This document shows, in pieces, positions 28,101 through 35,173 of a stretch of 64,000 nucleotides of DNA. Each line of letters begins with the position of its first letter. Position 1 is the stretch's first letter. Below the pieces are notes generated by a model, which was given only the letters and a program-made list of their open reading frames with translations, was not told where the DNA came from and searched no databases. A program made the position numbers and the translations under genes. The DNA comes from Eubacterium sp. (GTDB lineage: Bacteria; Bacillota; Clostridia; Lachnospirales; Lachnospiraceae), in NCBI GenBank assembly GCA_017430325.1, contig JAFRNE010000007.1, forward strand, positions 62,001 through 126,000, written 5' to 3'.

Positions 28101-30242
28101 AAGAATGAAACCGAGGTGGCAAGACACCTCTGGATGAGTAAGGATCCGGGAAATGTATGGAAGGCAGAGCCAACTGAGGAGATCAGACAGAAAGAGGAGA
28201 ATCCTGTTGATAAAAAGCTTGATTCATATAACAGAGCACTCTCATCTATAGCAAAGAATAGGGAGCTTGAATATGATAAGTCATATGAATTAAGGTTTTT
28301 CTTCAAGCCTTCAAAGATCATTGAGATGTGCAACAAGTGTCTTGATGCTCTTATAGCTATCGACGGCTTTAATATTTCAAAGGAAGCTGAAGAATATCAG
28401 GATTTCTACCTTGCACTCATGGACTGCAGGGATGCATTTAAGGCTAAGGAAATAGATCCGAACGATGGTTCAAACAGAACGCAGGATGCGCTTCATGAAC
28501 TGGACCGTGCAACCAGGGCATATCTTGGATGTAATGATAAGTCTAAGAATGCAATGTACAGAAGGAATGTTGCTGATATTGTAATGAAGCAGTACATCAC
28601 TCATCCTAATGGCTTCGATATTAAGCACAATATTGATGATTTTGATAACTGGGTTGAAAGAGACAAAGATGTAAATAAAGCTATAAATAATCTCTCAAAG
28701 GAAGCTGCCGATAAGAGAAAGGCTCGTCTGGATGCTGAGAAGAAGGCGGCTGTCGCTGAGAAGAATAAAAACAGAGAAAAGGATCAAAAAGATAGAGAAT
28801 ACGATAAAGCTCTGCAGATATTAAATAATAAGCAGAGTGAGGCTGAAGCAGCATTAAAGAGAGCACAGGATGCTGTTAAAGAAAAGCAGCATGATATTGA
28901 TGTGCAGCATTCAAATATTAATTGGGCTAAAAACCGTGGAGAAAGCCAGGAAAGATTTAAAACTAACCTTGCCAAATTTGAAAATGAGATGGTAGGGCTT
29001 AAGAAAACTTTGGCTGATCTCGAAAAGAAGGCAAAAGTTGAGATACCGGCTGAAAGAAAGAAGCTGTTTGATACCCGCAAGAAAGAGCTTGATGACATAA
29101 AGAAAGCAGAAGAAAATAAGAAGAAGCTTGAAGAAGAGGCTCGCAGAAAGAGAAGAGAGGAACGCCTTAATCCGAATAAGAAGAAGGACGCTCCAAAGGC
29201 TGCACCTAAGAAGGAAGAAAAGAAGTTTGCAGCACCAAAGAAAGAGGAGAAGAAGGCAGAGAATAAGGTTGCTCCGAAGCAGGAAGATAAGAAGGACGAG
29301 CCGAAGATCATTGAGATTCCTGAAGAGATTCCTGTTAATGAGAATGATGAAATTATCAATATTAATGTCAAGAATGATGAAATTATCAATATTAATGACA
29401 AGAATGATGATAATATCATAATACCTAAGGATAAAGCTGATAAGGCCGTTGATAAATCAGGCAAGCCTAATGAGTATGACAGATATATAAGCGGTCATAC
29501 CGGGGAGAAGATGGGCTCAACTAAAGAGAAGATGGTTGATAACCTTGCGAAGATTTACGCGGCACATCTCCTTAAACGTGGAAATAACAAGTTCTCTGTA
29601 TCAAAGATTCATTTATACATGAATTCGATGAAGGATAACCTTGTTCTCGCAGAGCTTAGTCAGGAAGAACTTCAGAACTGTCTTGAGACTCCTGAAAAAG
29701 CTATTAACAAGGTGGAAGGCATCAGAAAAGAGCTTTACAGTATCAAACCTGTAGATTACGAGGCATATTGCAGCGATATGAAGAAGCTGTTAAACAACAT
29801 GAAGGATTCAAAGGGCAGAAGTTCTGAATATAAGGATCTTGTAAGATGTGTTGAGAGAGCGGCTAATCTTCAGAATAAGGAATTCGGGGATGAGTTCTCA
29901 AAGGAGACTGCATATACACAGTCTGCATTCCTTCTCAGCTTTGCGATCACCAACTATACAAAGGGCAAGAAGAGTGTTCGTACCTTTGAAGGCGGAAGAG
30001 AACGTTTCGACAACGCGCTTGATGCTGCTTCCATACTTACAAAATACGCTGAGGGCTCAAATAAACGTATCGGTCAGATAGTAAACAGGATAAACAAAGT
30101 CCGTAATGCTGAAAAGAACAAGGATGATGCTGTTGACCTTAACAAATACGGTGCCCAGCGTGCCCAGGAGCATAAAAAGGCAAAGGAAGAAGCAAAAGCT
30201 AAACCGAAAAAAGAAGCGCCTAAGAACCAGATGAAAAAGTAA
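25128..30242 (+). CDS. Giant charged helical protein of unknown function (1704 aa)
   Basis: No signal peptide or membrane segment is visible and I do not recognise a named family. Residues ~15-110 are a dense Lys/Glu/Arg coiled coil. A long, mixed-charge helical body follows to about 1190. Another coiled coil (about 1190-1345) leads into a Lys/Pro/Ala/Glu-rich linker (about 1345-1400) and a 10-residue repeat (NDEIININ-K). The C-terminal ~230 residues are homologous to the end of the 656-residue protein at 14.7 kb. A weaker copy of the same module appears near 1080-1160 (EEYQDFYLAL, RATRAYLGC). The ATG at 25128 has AAAGGAGAAG upstream; the GTG at 25110 does not. A structural or scaffolding role would fit but is not shown. 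Confidence 0.88.
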   Translation: MKEFEVENYYDEDLKGLINSAEYKREMNRLKAEKAAKEKYEADEIIKADLAEKEMLNKAREEESRQKQRAERQARIDAEKQAIRDEEAERKRLQEKRDELAGRFGSLEVEQMVDLLNDGDDMQPFFEEMVKDAFIDYQNGKLKEEFDKIRSFDKKGNTEETLKQADILFRVVFSDLSRLEKPYLVMLKNGEVPTDPQELDDMIISNFIVNDMNTDERIRDALKGKELTERQLRQYEKLYILDKIKDVFAKVEVKIDDINDEMKKDDPKYNETLEKGKEEAFSKAFENLKYRTFTTVKTPDDKIQVIRPADDFQKKNLARKRWLAARPEKPGVVYNHEDLAFQLDFAKGVGDLLCEEYGIPKTVFDKDNKNRIPSSLNRKKYELREIRSAFGRKAADTNISELKTFNEDMAFLCDYEAGDFRRLLREKPHIAKLLDIIKEGPLLHTSDDSKQEEIYENMRKLDPDLVRQYLSFCHHVTMLVKVEYDRQKNELEGWTEEKEKKFTDDYAKAVDWLTNYTDRITNGNISYLDAYSANNNMRQLIKPANGYGMTDAARIIQYEVGALARGWNPRDTFIFAVIGAMQQHARTVYANDRNNKKYEAISNELYNLNWDLYDAKTAIQKRDVIERFDAFVRRNADDKELLAPLSNSQLQYDRTRGAFDADYKNAVIADLKKLENDPAKLAKSMIEMQKIALQREEDFHDEIFKEFITGLTPKAQETLQKALYTERMEQMVLRGKNTYKDQEEIFKRKELANFKYNKVIYDELFSQIGLILGQKDGVASTDRLMKAFPNPISEEVKQDIRQKKLDDLEKKANRILDEVVHDSDYYNFMSADSMDKAKGTTGIHIVTAPEGGYNIKYDKDIVEIKKDIYQRIDAQVDDLSLELARIRTDMNIFAFTIENSDFNNVSTADSLYKAMSDIAHFEKTSVYNYRDQLRTIKRHLKSTINDGNRRGFNEGEAEFYAKLDKYIDKAQEKIDLKHYPDILANHIIEEYKNETEVARHLWMSKDPGNVWKAEPTEEIRQKEENPVDKKLDSYNRALSSIAKNRELEYDKSYELRFFFKPSKIIEMCNKCLDALIAIDGFNISKEAEEYQDFYLALMDCRDAFKAKEIDPNDGSNRTQDALHELDRATRAYLGCNDKSKNAMYRRNVADIVMKQYITHPNGFDIKHNIDDFDNWVERDKDVNKAINNLSKEAADKRKARLDAEKKAAVAEKNKNREKDQKDREYDKALQILNNKQSEAEAALKRAQDAVKEKQHDIDVQHSNINWAKNRGESQERFKTNLAKFENEMVGLKKTLADLEKKAKVEIPAERKKLFDTRKKELDDIKKAEENKKKLEEEARRKRREERLNPNKKKDAPKAAPKKEEKKFAAPKKEEKKAENKVAPKQEDKKDEPKIIEIPEEIPVNENDEIININVKNDEIININDKNDDNIIIPKDKADKAVDKSGKPNEYDRYISGHTGEKMGSTKEKMVDNLAKIYAAHLLKRGNNKFSVSKIHLYMNSMKDNLVLAELSQEELQNCLETPEKAINKVEGIRKELYSIKPVDYEAYCSDMKKLLNNMKDSKGRSSEYKDLVRCVERAANLQNKEFGDEFSKETAYTQSAFLLSFAITNYTKGKKSVRTFEGGRERFDNALDAASILTKYAEGSNKRIGQIVNRINKVRNAEKNKDDAVDLNKYGAQRAQEHKKAKEEAKAKPKKEAPKNQMKK
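29343..29420 (+). repeat. 30-bp in-frame tandem repeat inside the giant gene
   Basis: A 30-bp unit starting AATGATGAAATTATCAATAT is present twice (29343-29372, 29373-29402; one base different), followed by a partial third copy. It encodes NDEIININVK / NDEIININDK / NDDNIII within the disordered linker before the conserved C-terminal module. Copy number could vary between strains. Confidence 0.85.
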
Positions 30243-30276
30243 TTTACAATTATTAATAATCAACGGAAAAAGTTTC

Positions 30277-30304
30277 TTGACATTACCGTGAGATTTGGTA
30301 TAAT
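30277..30304 (+). promoter_or_regulatory. rpsU promoter
   Basis: A consensus TTGACA (30277-30282), 16-bp spacer and TATAAT (30299-30304) lie about 65 bases before the rpsU ATG. This is the best sigma-A-type match seen in the window. Confidence 0.8.
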
Positions 30305-30308
30305 TATC

Positions 30309-30339
30309 GCTGTGTCTTTTCGTTTTGATGAGACACAGC
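30309..30339 (+). other. Hairpin in the rpsU 5' leader
   Basis: A perfect 9-bp stem GCTGTGTCT / AGACACAGC with a 13-base loop sits just after the expected transcription start and before the GGAGGGAGGG ribosome binding site. It has no U-tract, so it is a leader structure rather than a terminator. It could stabilise the mRNA or bind a regulator; neither is shown. Confidence 0.65.
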
Positions 30340-30369
30340 AATTCCCAAGATGGAGGGAGGGTAGATAGT

Positions 30370-30546
30370 ATGTCAAGCGTAGTTGTAAAGGAAAATGAAA
30401 CACTCGACAGCGCTCTTAGAAGATTTAAGAGAAACTGTGCTAAGGCAGGAATCCAGCAGGAAATCCGCAAGAGAGAGCACTACGAGAAGCCTAGCGTAAA
30501 GCGTAAGAAGAAGTCTGAGGCTGCCAGAAAGCGTAAATTTAAGTAA
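30370..30546 (+). CDS. rpsU: 30S ribosomal protein S21
   Basis: A 58-residue basic protein matching S21: [20 protein letters not shown] at the start, then a highly basic C-terminus ([15 protein letters not shown]). S21 binds near the anti-Shine-Dalgarno region of 16S rRNA. The chosen ATG follows a GGAGGGAGGG site; upstream in-frame codons belong to the leader. It is monocistronic, with its own promoter and terminator. Confidence 0.97.
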   Translation: MSSVVVKENETLDSALRRFKRNCAKAGIQQEIRKREHYEKPSVKRKKKSEAARKRKFK

Positions 30547-30564
30547 TTAATAAATCTTAAATAT

Positions 30565-30604
30565 AAAGCCTTTCACTGAAAAAGTGAGAGGCTTTTTTCT
30601 TTTG
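30565..30604 (+). terminator. rpsU terminator
   Basis: A 13-bp stem (AAAGCCTTTCACT 30565-30577 with AGTGAGAGGCTTT 30583-30595, one G-T pair) and a GAAAA loop are followed by TTTCTTTT. The next promoter starts within the end of the T-tract. Confidence 0.9.
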
Positions 30605-30630
30605 ACATAGTACATATTATATGATAAAAT
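30602..30630 (+). promoter_or_regulatory. Promoter for the flippase-like/pssA-like pair
   Basis: TTGACA (30602-30607), a 17-bp spacer and TAAAAT (30625-30630) lie directly behind the rpsU terminator and about 40 bases before the next ATG. Confidence 0.75.
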
Positions 30631-30669
30631 GACTCTGTTTTGTGAAAAGGGAAGCTTAAGGGATGATAA

Positions 30670-31722
30670 ATGATGGAAAAAGACAATAAGAAAAAGGGTA
30701 ATAAGCTGCTGTGGTCTATACTTTTTATTCTCATTGCCGCACTCAGCGTCTGGGCTATAAAACAGCAGAATAAGAGCTTTTCTCTTAAAAAATTCTTTGA
30801 ATTCGTGAATTCGGCTAAGCCGAGTTTTATTATAGGTGCCTTTATTTCCATGCTATGCTACATCGGCTTTGAAGCAATGGCCCTTAAATCGATCACGCAG
30901 ATATTTGGATATTCGACCGATTTCATGTCGAATTATTTTTATGCATCCGGAGATCTGTATTTTTCGGCTATCACACCTTCTGCAACAGGAGGACAGCCGG
31001 CATGCGGTTATTTTATGAGTAAGGATGGCGTTCCTATTATGGTTACGACCATTGTACTTATCGTAAATACGCTGCTTTACACCTTCTCACTTGTAATACT
31101 TGGCGCTGTGGACCTTATCCTCAACCCAAGAACATTGCTTAAATTTGGACCGCTTTCAAGGTTCTTTATCATATTCGGTATCATCATTCAGGTTGTTCTT
31201 GCACTGTTTTTCTACCTTCTTATCCGTAAGGAGTATCTGCTTGAGAAGATCGTCAGCAAGTTTGTCAGATTACTCGGAAAGCTGAAATTCGTCAAGAATA
31301 CCGATGCAAAGGTCGCAAAGATCAATAAGAAGATGGACGAATATAGAGAGACAGCAGTTATAATAAGAGGAAAGATGAATAAGCTTATAATTCCGCTTAT
31401 TTACAATCTCCTTATGAGACTTTCTCTTGTTGCGGTCAGCGTATTTGTATTTCTTGCTGCAGGCAACCTTATGGTTGATATCACCAAGATCATTTCGATA
31501 CAGATACTTGTTATCATCGGAGCATATGTAATCCCTATTCCGGGAGCAATAGGAATTACTGATTATATAATGATCGACGGTTATAAGAGCCTTTTTGATG
31601 CAGAACAGGCAGTTAATCTGGAGCTGCTCAGCCGTACGATTTCTTTCTATGCGTGTGTAATGCTTTGTGGTATACTTACGCTTGTCAAATTTGTGTTGGT
31701 TAATAGGAGAAATAAAAAATGA
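30670..31722 (+). CDS. YbhN/UPF0104-type membrane protein (lysyl-PG synthase membrane domain)
   Basis: A 350-residue integral membrane protein of the family that shares the flippase half of MprF (lysylphosphatidylglycerol synthase TM region). Hallmarks are ALKSITQIFGY near residue 75, FSAITPSATGGQPACGY (about 98-114), and the late PIPGAIGITDY. About eight hydrophobic helices are seen. No aminoacyl-transferase domain is fused, so a lipid-translocation role is the best inference. The stop overlaps the start of the PssA-like gene, suggesting joint membrane-lipid function. The start is one of two adjacent ATGs. Confidence 0.85.
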   Translation: MMEKDNKKKGNKLLWSILFILIAALSVWAIKQQNKSFSLKKFFEFVNSAKPSFIIGAFISMLCYIGFEAMALKSITQIFGYSTDFMSNYFYASGDLYFSAITPSATGGQPACGYFMSKDGVPIMVTTIVLIVNTLLYTFSLVILGAVDLILNPRTLLKFGPLSRFFIIFGIIIQVVLALFFYLLIRKEYLLEKIVSKFVRLLGKLKFVKNTDAKVAKINKKMDEYRETAVIIRGKMNKLIIPLIYNLLMRLSLVAVSVFVFLAAGNLMVDITKIISIQILVIIGAYVIPIPGAIGITDYIMIDGYKSLFDAEQAVNLELLSRTISFYACVMLCGILTLVKFVLVNRRNKK

Positions 31723-32417
31723 TAGGTTATTATGATTATACGATGATACTTACTTATATGTCGCTTGTATCGGCGGGAACAGGTATTATTGTTTCGCTCA
31801 GCGGTCATGGACATCCATTTATCGGAATATTCTTCCTTATGTTCAGCGGCTTCTGTGACGCCTTCGATGGAAAGGTCGCAAGGACCAAGAAGGATCGTAC
31901 GCCTAAGGAATGCAAATATGGTATGCACCTTGATTCACTTTCGGACATAGTTGCATTCGGTATGCTTCCTGCATGTATAGGATCGGCGCTTATCAAGACT
32001 TCTCCATATCTTAGATTTAACCTTGATATTTATGATGGTTCCGTAAGAGCTGCAGTAATTCATGTTGCACTCAATGCGATACTTGTTTTTTATGTGCTCT
32101 GTGCACTTATACGTCTGGCTTACTACAATGTAACAGAGGAAGAGAGAATCAACTCCAATGAAGGTCCCAGAAAGTACTATGAAGGACTTCCTGTTACCAA
32201 CTCGGCACTTATCTTCCCGACAGTTATGCTGTTCCAGTACATCACCAGAATGGATATCACGCTTGTTTACTTTGTGGTAGCTCTTATCACAGCCTTCCTG
32301 TTCATCACAAGATTTAAGGTTGCCAAGGTTGGAGTTAAGGGAACCATAGTGTGTGTTCTGATCGGTGCGGCAATATTTGCGCTTATGCTTATCTACAGAT
32401 ATGTTATAAATAAATAG
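31719..32417 (+). CDS. pssA: CDP-alcohol phosphatidyltransferase, PssA-like
   Basis: A 232-residue membrane enzyme. The CDP-alcohol phosphatidyltransferase signature D-G-x2-A-R-x(n)-G-x3-D-x3-D is present as DAFDGKVAR ... GMHLDSLSD (about 45-77), with the longer insert typical of phosphatidylserine synthases. A conserved EGLPVTNSAL segment follows. It would join CDP-diacylglycerol and serine; another alcohol cannot be excluded. Five to six hydrophobic helices are visible. The ATG overlaps the stop of the upstream flippase-like gene. Confidence 0.82.
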   Translation: MIGYYDYTMILTYMSLVSAGTGIIVSLSGHGHPFIGIFFLMFSGFCDAFDGKVARTKKDRTPKECKYGMHLDSLSDIVAFGMLPACIGSALIKTSPYLRFNLDIYDGSVRAAVIHVALNAILVFYVLCALIRLAYYNVTEEERINSNEGPRKYYEGLPVTNSALIFPTVMLFQYITRMDITLVYFVVALITAFLFITRFKVAKVGVKGTIVCVLIGAAIFALMLIYRYVINK

Positions 32418-32428
32418 TAACTGACAAC

Positions 32429-32457
32429 ATGGATCATTCGTTATTTGAATGGTCCAT
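32429..32457 (+). terminator. Possible hairpin terminator after the PssA-like gene
   Basis: An 11-bp stem (ATGGATCATTC / GAATGGTCCAT, one G-T pair) with a 7-base loop starts 12 bases past the stop. The following sequence, CTGTTTATAGG, is only weakly T-rich, so it may instead be a leader hairpin of the phoH gene. Confidence 0.5.
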
Positions 32458-32476
32458 CTGTTTATAGGAAAGAAAT

Positions 32477-33478
32477 ATGGAAGAAAACAACGAGAAAACA
32501 CTTGAACTGAATATTCCTGATAATTATATCCAGAGCATCTTCGGTAACTTCGATGTAAATATCAGAAAGCTTGAGAAGTCCTTTGGAATTGACTATGTTC
32601 AGAGAGGAAATGTGCTGACGATCTCAGGTTCACAGAACAGCCTTGACTGCGCATCCTTTGTTATCGAGGAGATGCTTCGCGTGCTTAAGGGCGGCGGAGA
32701 GATCACCGAGCAGAGCCTGGATTATATTATTTCCATGGCGAGAGAGAAGCGCGGTGGTGAGAGCTATGCCGAGCTTGACCAGAATATCATCTGCCATACC
32801 ATCCAGGGCAAGCCTGTAAAGGCCAAGACCTTCGGCCAGAAGAAATATGTGGAAGCCATCGACAATAATATGATAATCTTCGGAACCGGTCCTGCCGGAA
32901 CAGGTAAGACTTATCTTGCTATGGCCAAGGCTATTTCAGCATTTAAGAGAAATGATGTGGAGAGGATCATTCTTACAAGACCTGCCATCGAAGCAGGTGA
33001 GAAGCTTGGTTTTCTTCCGGGTGACCTGCAGAGTAAGATCGATCCGTATCTCAGGCCTCTTTATGATGCTCTTTATGAGATAATGGGCGCTGAGCAGTTC
33101 CAGAAAAATATGGAGAAGGGACTGGTAGAGGTTGCTCCTCTTGCATATATGAGAGGACGTACACTTGACAATGCCTTTATCGTTCTTGATGAAGCACAGA
33201 ATACAACACCTTCCCAGATGAAGATGTTCCTTACAAGAATAGGCTTCGGCAGCAAAGCGATAATCACTGGCGACCTTACTCAGAAGGATCTTGCGGGAAA
33301 TACACAGTCAGGTCTCGAAGTTGCACTTAAGGTCATTAAAAACATCGAAGGAATCAGCTTCTGTGAGTTCACAAGCCGCGATGTCGTAAGACATCCTCTG
33401 GTTCAGAAGATCGTTGAGGCTTATGACGAATATGACAAGAAACAGATGAGACAGAATAAGTTTAAGAATAAGCAGTGA
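32477..33478 (+). CDS. phoH: PhoH family ATPase
   Basis: A 333-residue protein of the PhoH/YbeZ type. The N-terminal ~100 residues form a KH-like region. The P-loop ATPase has GPAGTGKTYLAMAKA (about 138-152), Walker B VLDEAQNT and GDLTQKDL as sensor. Proteins of this group are often encoded beside ybeY, as here, and are thought to act in RNA metabolism. An AGGAAAG site precedes the ATG. Confidence 0.93.
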   Translation: MEENNEKTLELNIPDNYIQSIFGNFDVNIRKLEKSFGIDYVQRGNVLTISGSQNSLDCASFVIEEMLRVLKGGGEITEQSLDYIISMAREKRGGESYAELDQNIICHTIQGKPVKAKTFGQKKYVEAIDNNMIIFGTGPAGTGKTYLAMAKAISAFKRNDVERIILTRPAIEAGEKLGFLPGDLQSKIDPYLRPLYDALYEIMGAEQFQKNMEKGLVEVAPLAYMRGRTLDNAFIVLDEAQNTTPSQMKMFLTRIGFGSKAIITGDLTQKDLAGNTQSGLEVALKVIKNIEGISFCEFTSRDVVRHPLVQKIVEAYDEYDKKQMRQNKFKNKQ

Positions 33479-33558
33479 TCAGGACGGTTTGATGATCATA
33501 AAGGTTAAGATAATTTAGTCAAAACAGTATTATATCTATATAAAATGGGGATTATTAA

Positions 33559-34071
33559 ATGATTATTAATATTGAGAATGAATACAGTGGACAATTGAAA
33601 ATCTTGAAAGAATTTGATATAATAATACAAGATGTTGTGGAATCTGTCTGTGACTTTATGAAGTGTCCTTACGAGACAGAGGTAAACGTGATGTTCACAG
33701 ATGATGAAACTATACATCAGATCAATAAAGAAAACAGGGGAATCGACCGTGCGACGGATGTCCTTTCTTTTCCGATGATCGACTATACAGAACCCGGCGA
33801 TCTTTCCGGAGTTGAGGATATGCAGTATGAGTATTTTAATTCTGATACAGGCTGCCTCATGCTCGGAGATATTGTTATTTCCGTCGACAGGGCTTATAGT
33901 CAGGCTGAGGAATACGGACATAGTGTTAAGCGGGAGATTGCGTTCCTGACTGCCCATAGTATGCTCCATCTTTTTGGTTATGATCATATAGATGATGCCG
34001 AAAGAGAGGAAATGGAAAGGCTGCAGGAACAAATACTTACAGAGAAAGGATACACAAGAGATTATGAATAA
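33559..34071 (+). CDS. ybeY: Endoribonuclease YbeY (rRNA maturation factor)
   Basis: A 170-residue metalloprotein for 16S rRNA 3'-end maturation and ribosome quality control. The zinc motif H-x3-H-x5-H is present as AHSMLHLFGYDH (about 134-145), and RATDVLSFPM is the conserved substrate-binding strand. Length is normal. Its position after phoH is the common arrangement. The last 8 bases overlap the next gene. Confidence 0.95.
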   Translation: MIINIENEYSGQLKILKEFDIIIQDVVESVCDFMKCPYETEVNVMFTDDETIHQINKENRGIDRATDVLSFPMIDYTEPGDLSGVEDMQYEYFNSDTGCLMLGDIVISVDRAYSQAEEYGHSVKREIAFLTAHSMLHLFGYDHIDDAEREEMERLQEQILTEKGYTRDYE

Positions 34072-35170
34072 GAAGATCACCAGAGGAACACTTTTCGTAA
34101 TGCTTGGACTTACACTTCTTACAGGTTGTGGTAAGAAGGATAAGAAAAAGAAGGAAGACACAACTACGGAGGTTACTACAGAAGCAACCACCGGTGAAGC
34201 AACCACAAAAGCTACCGAAGAGAAGACAACAGAGGCAACAACACAGGAGGATAAGCATAAGGGACTTGTACAGAGTGACCTTACCGGAGAGTGGGTTAAG
34301 CCTGAGGTTGCAAAGAAGAGACCTGTTGGTGTAATGATTAATAATATTGATATTTCATGGCCTCAGTCAGGCGTATCAAAAGCTGATGTTATCTATGAGA
34401 TGACCTGCGAGGGTGGAATCACAAGATTCCTTGCACTTTTCTCGGATTATTCCGGACTTGACAAGATTGGTTCTGTCAGAAGTGCAAGACAGTATTTTGT
34501 AATGAAGGCGCTGGAGCATGATGCGATCCTTTCGCACGTTGGTGGTTCAACCTACGGACTTCAGGCTATCAAGGATTACAGCGTTGATGATATCGAAGGA
34601 CTCTACGAAGGAGTTTATTACAGAACAGATGACAGATATGCTCCTCATAACTGCTACATCAGTGCTGATGGTATCGATGAGAGTATTGCAGATCATGGCT
34701 ATAGACGTGATCATGAGGACTCATACAAGGGAACCTTCAAGTTCAATGAAGAGGATAAGGATCTTGCAAATGGTGAGAAGTGTACCTTCCTTGATGTAAG
34801 ATACAACTCATTCACAGAACCTTATTATGAATATGATGAAAAGACAAAGGTATATAGCAGATCAGAGTACGGAATGGCTCATGTTGATGATCAGACAGAT
34901 ACACAGCTTACATTTAAGAACATCCTGATCGTTGTCACCGATGTAAACGGTATGCCTGATGGAAAATACAACGATGTTACTCTTAACGGAAGCGGAACAG
35001 GCTACTACGCTACAAACGGTAAGATCATTCCTATTACCTGGAAGAAGGACGGAGATTACAGCCCTACAGAGTATTTCACAGAGGATGGTCAGCCACTCCT
35101 TCTTAACCCTGGTAAGACCTTTGTTCAGTATTTTGACGGTGAAGATACTGCGGGTATCAAGTGGGAATAA
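34064..35170 (+). CDS. DUF3048 (YerB-like) lipoprotein
   Basis: A 368-residue exported lipoprotein. MNKKITRGTLFVMLGLTLLTGC is a clear lipoprotein signal with lipobox LTGC. A Thr/Glu-rich linker (TTTEVTTEATT...) follows to about residue 65. The mature part carries the DUF3048 domain: RPVGVMINNI, WPQSGVSKADVIYEM, GGITRFLALFSD, SVRSARQYF. The function of this family is unknown. The ATG at 34064 lies inside the end of ybeY with AGAAAGGA upstream; the longer reading from 33992 would bury the signal peptide. Confidence 0.9.
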   Translation: MNKKITRGTLFVMLGLTLLTGCGKKDKKKKEDTTTEVTTEATTGEATTKATEEKTTEATTQEDKHKGLVQSDLTGEWVKPEVAKKRPVGVMINNIDISWPQSGVSKADVIYEMTCEGGITRFLALFSDYSGLDKIGSVRSARQYFVMKALEHDAILSHVGGSTYGLQAIKDYSVDDIEGLYEGVYYRTDDRYAPHNCYISADGIDESIADHGYRRDHEDSYKGTFKFNEEDKDLANGEKCTFLDVRYNSFTEPYYEYDEKTKVYSRSEYGMAHVDDQTDTQLTFKNILIVVTDVNGMPDGKYNDVTLNGSGTGYYATNGKIIPITWKKDGDYSPTEYFTEDGQPLLLNPGKTFVQYFDGEDTAGIKWE

Positions 35171-35173
35171 TTT

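Noticed and set aside
28784..29464. 226-residue minus-strand ORF inside the giant gene
   Set aside because: It is a Ser/Phe/Leu-rich mirror of the Lys/Glu-rich coding strand and has no ribosome binding site.
33505..34206. 233-residue minus-strand ORF over ybeY
   Set aside because: ybeY on the plus strand has complete motifs and neighbours in a coherent operon; the minus frame is a shadow.
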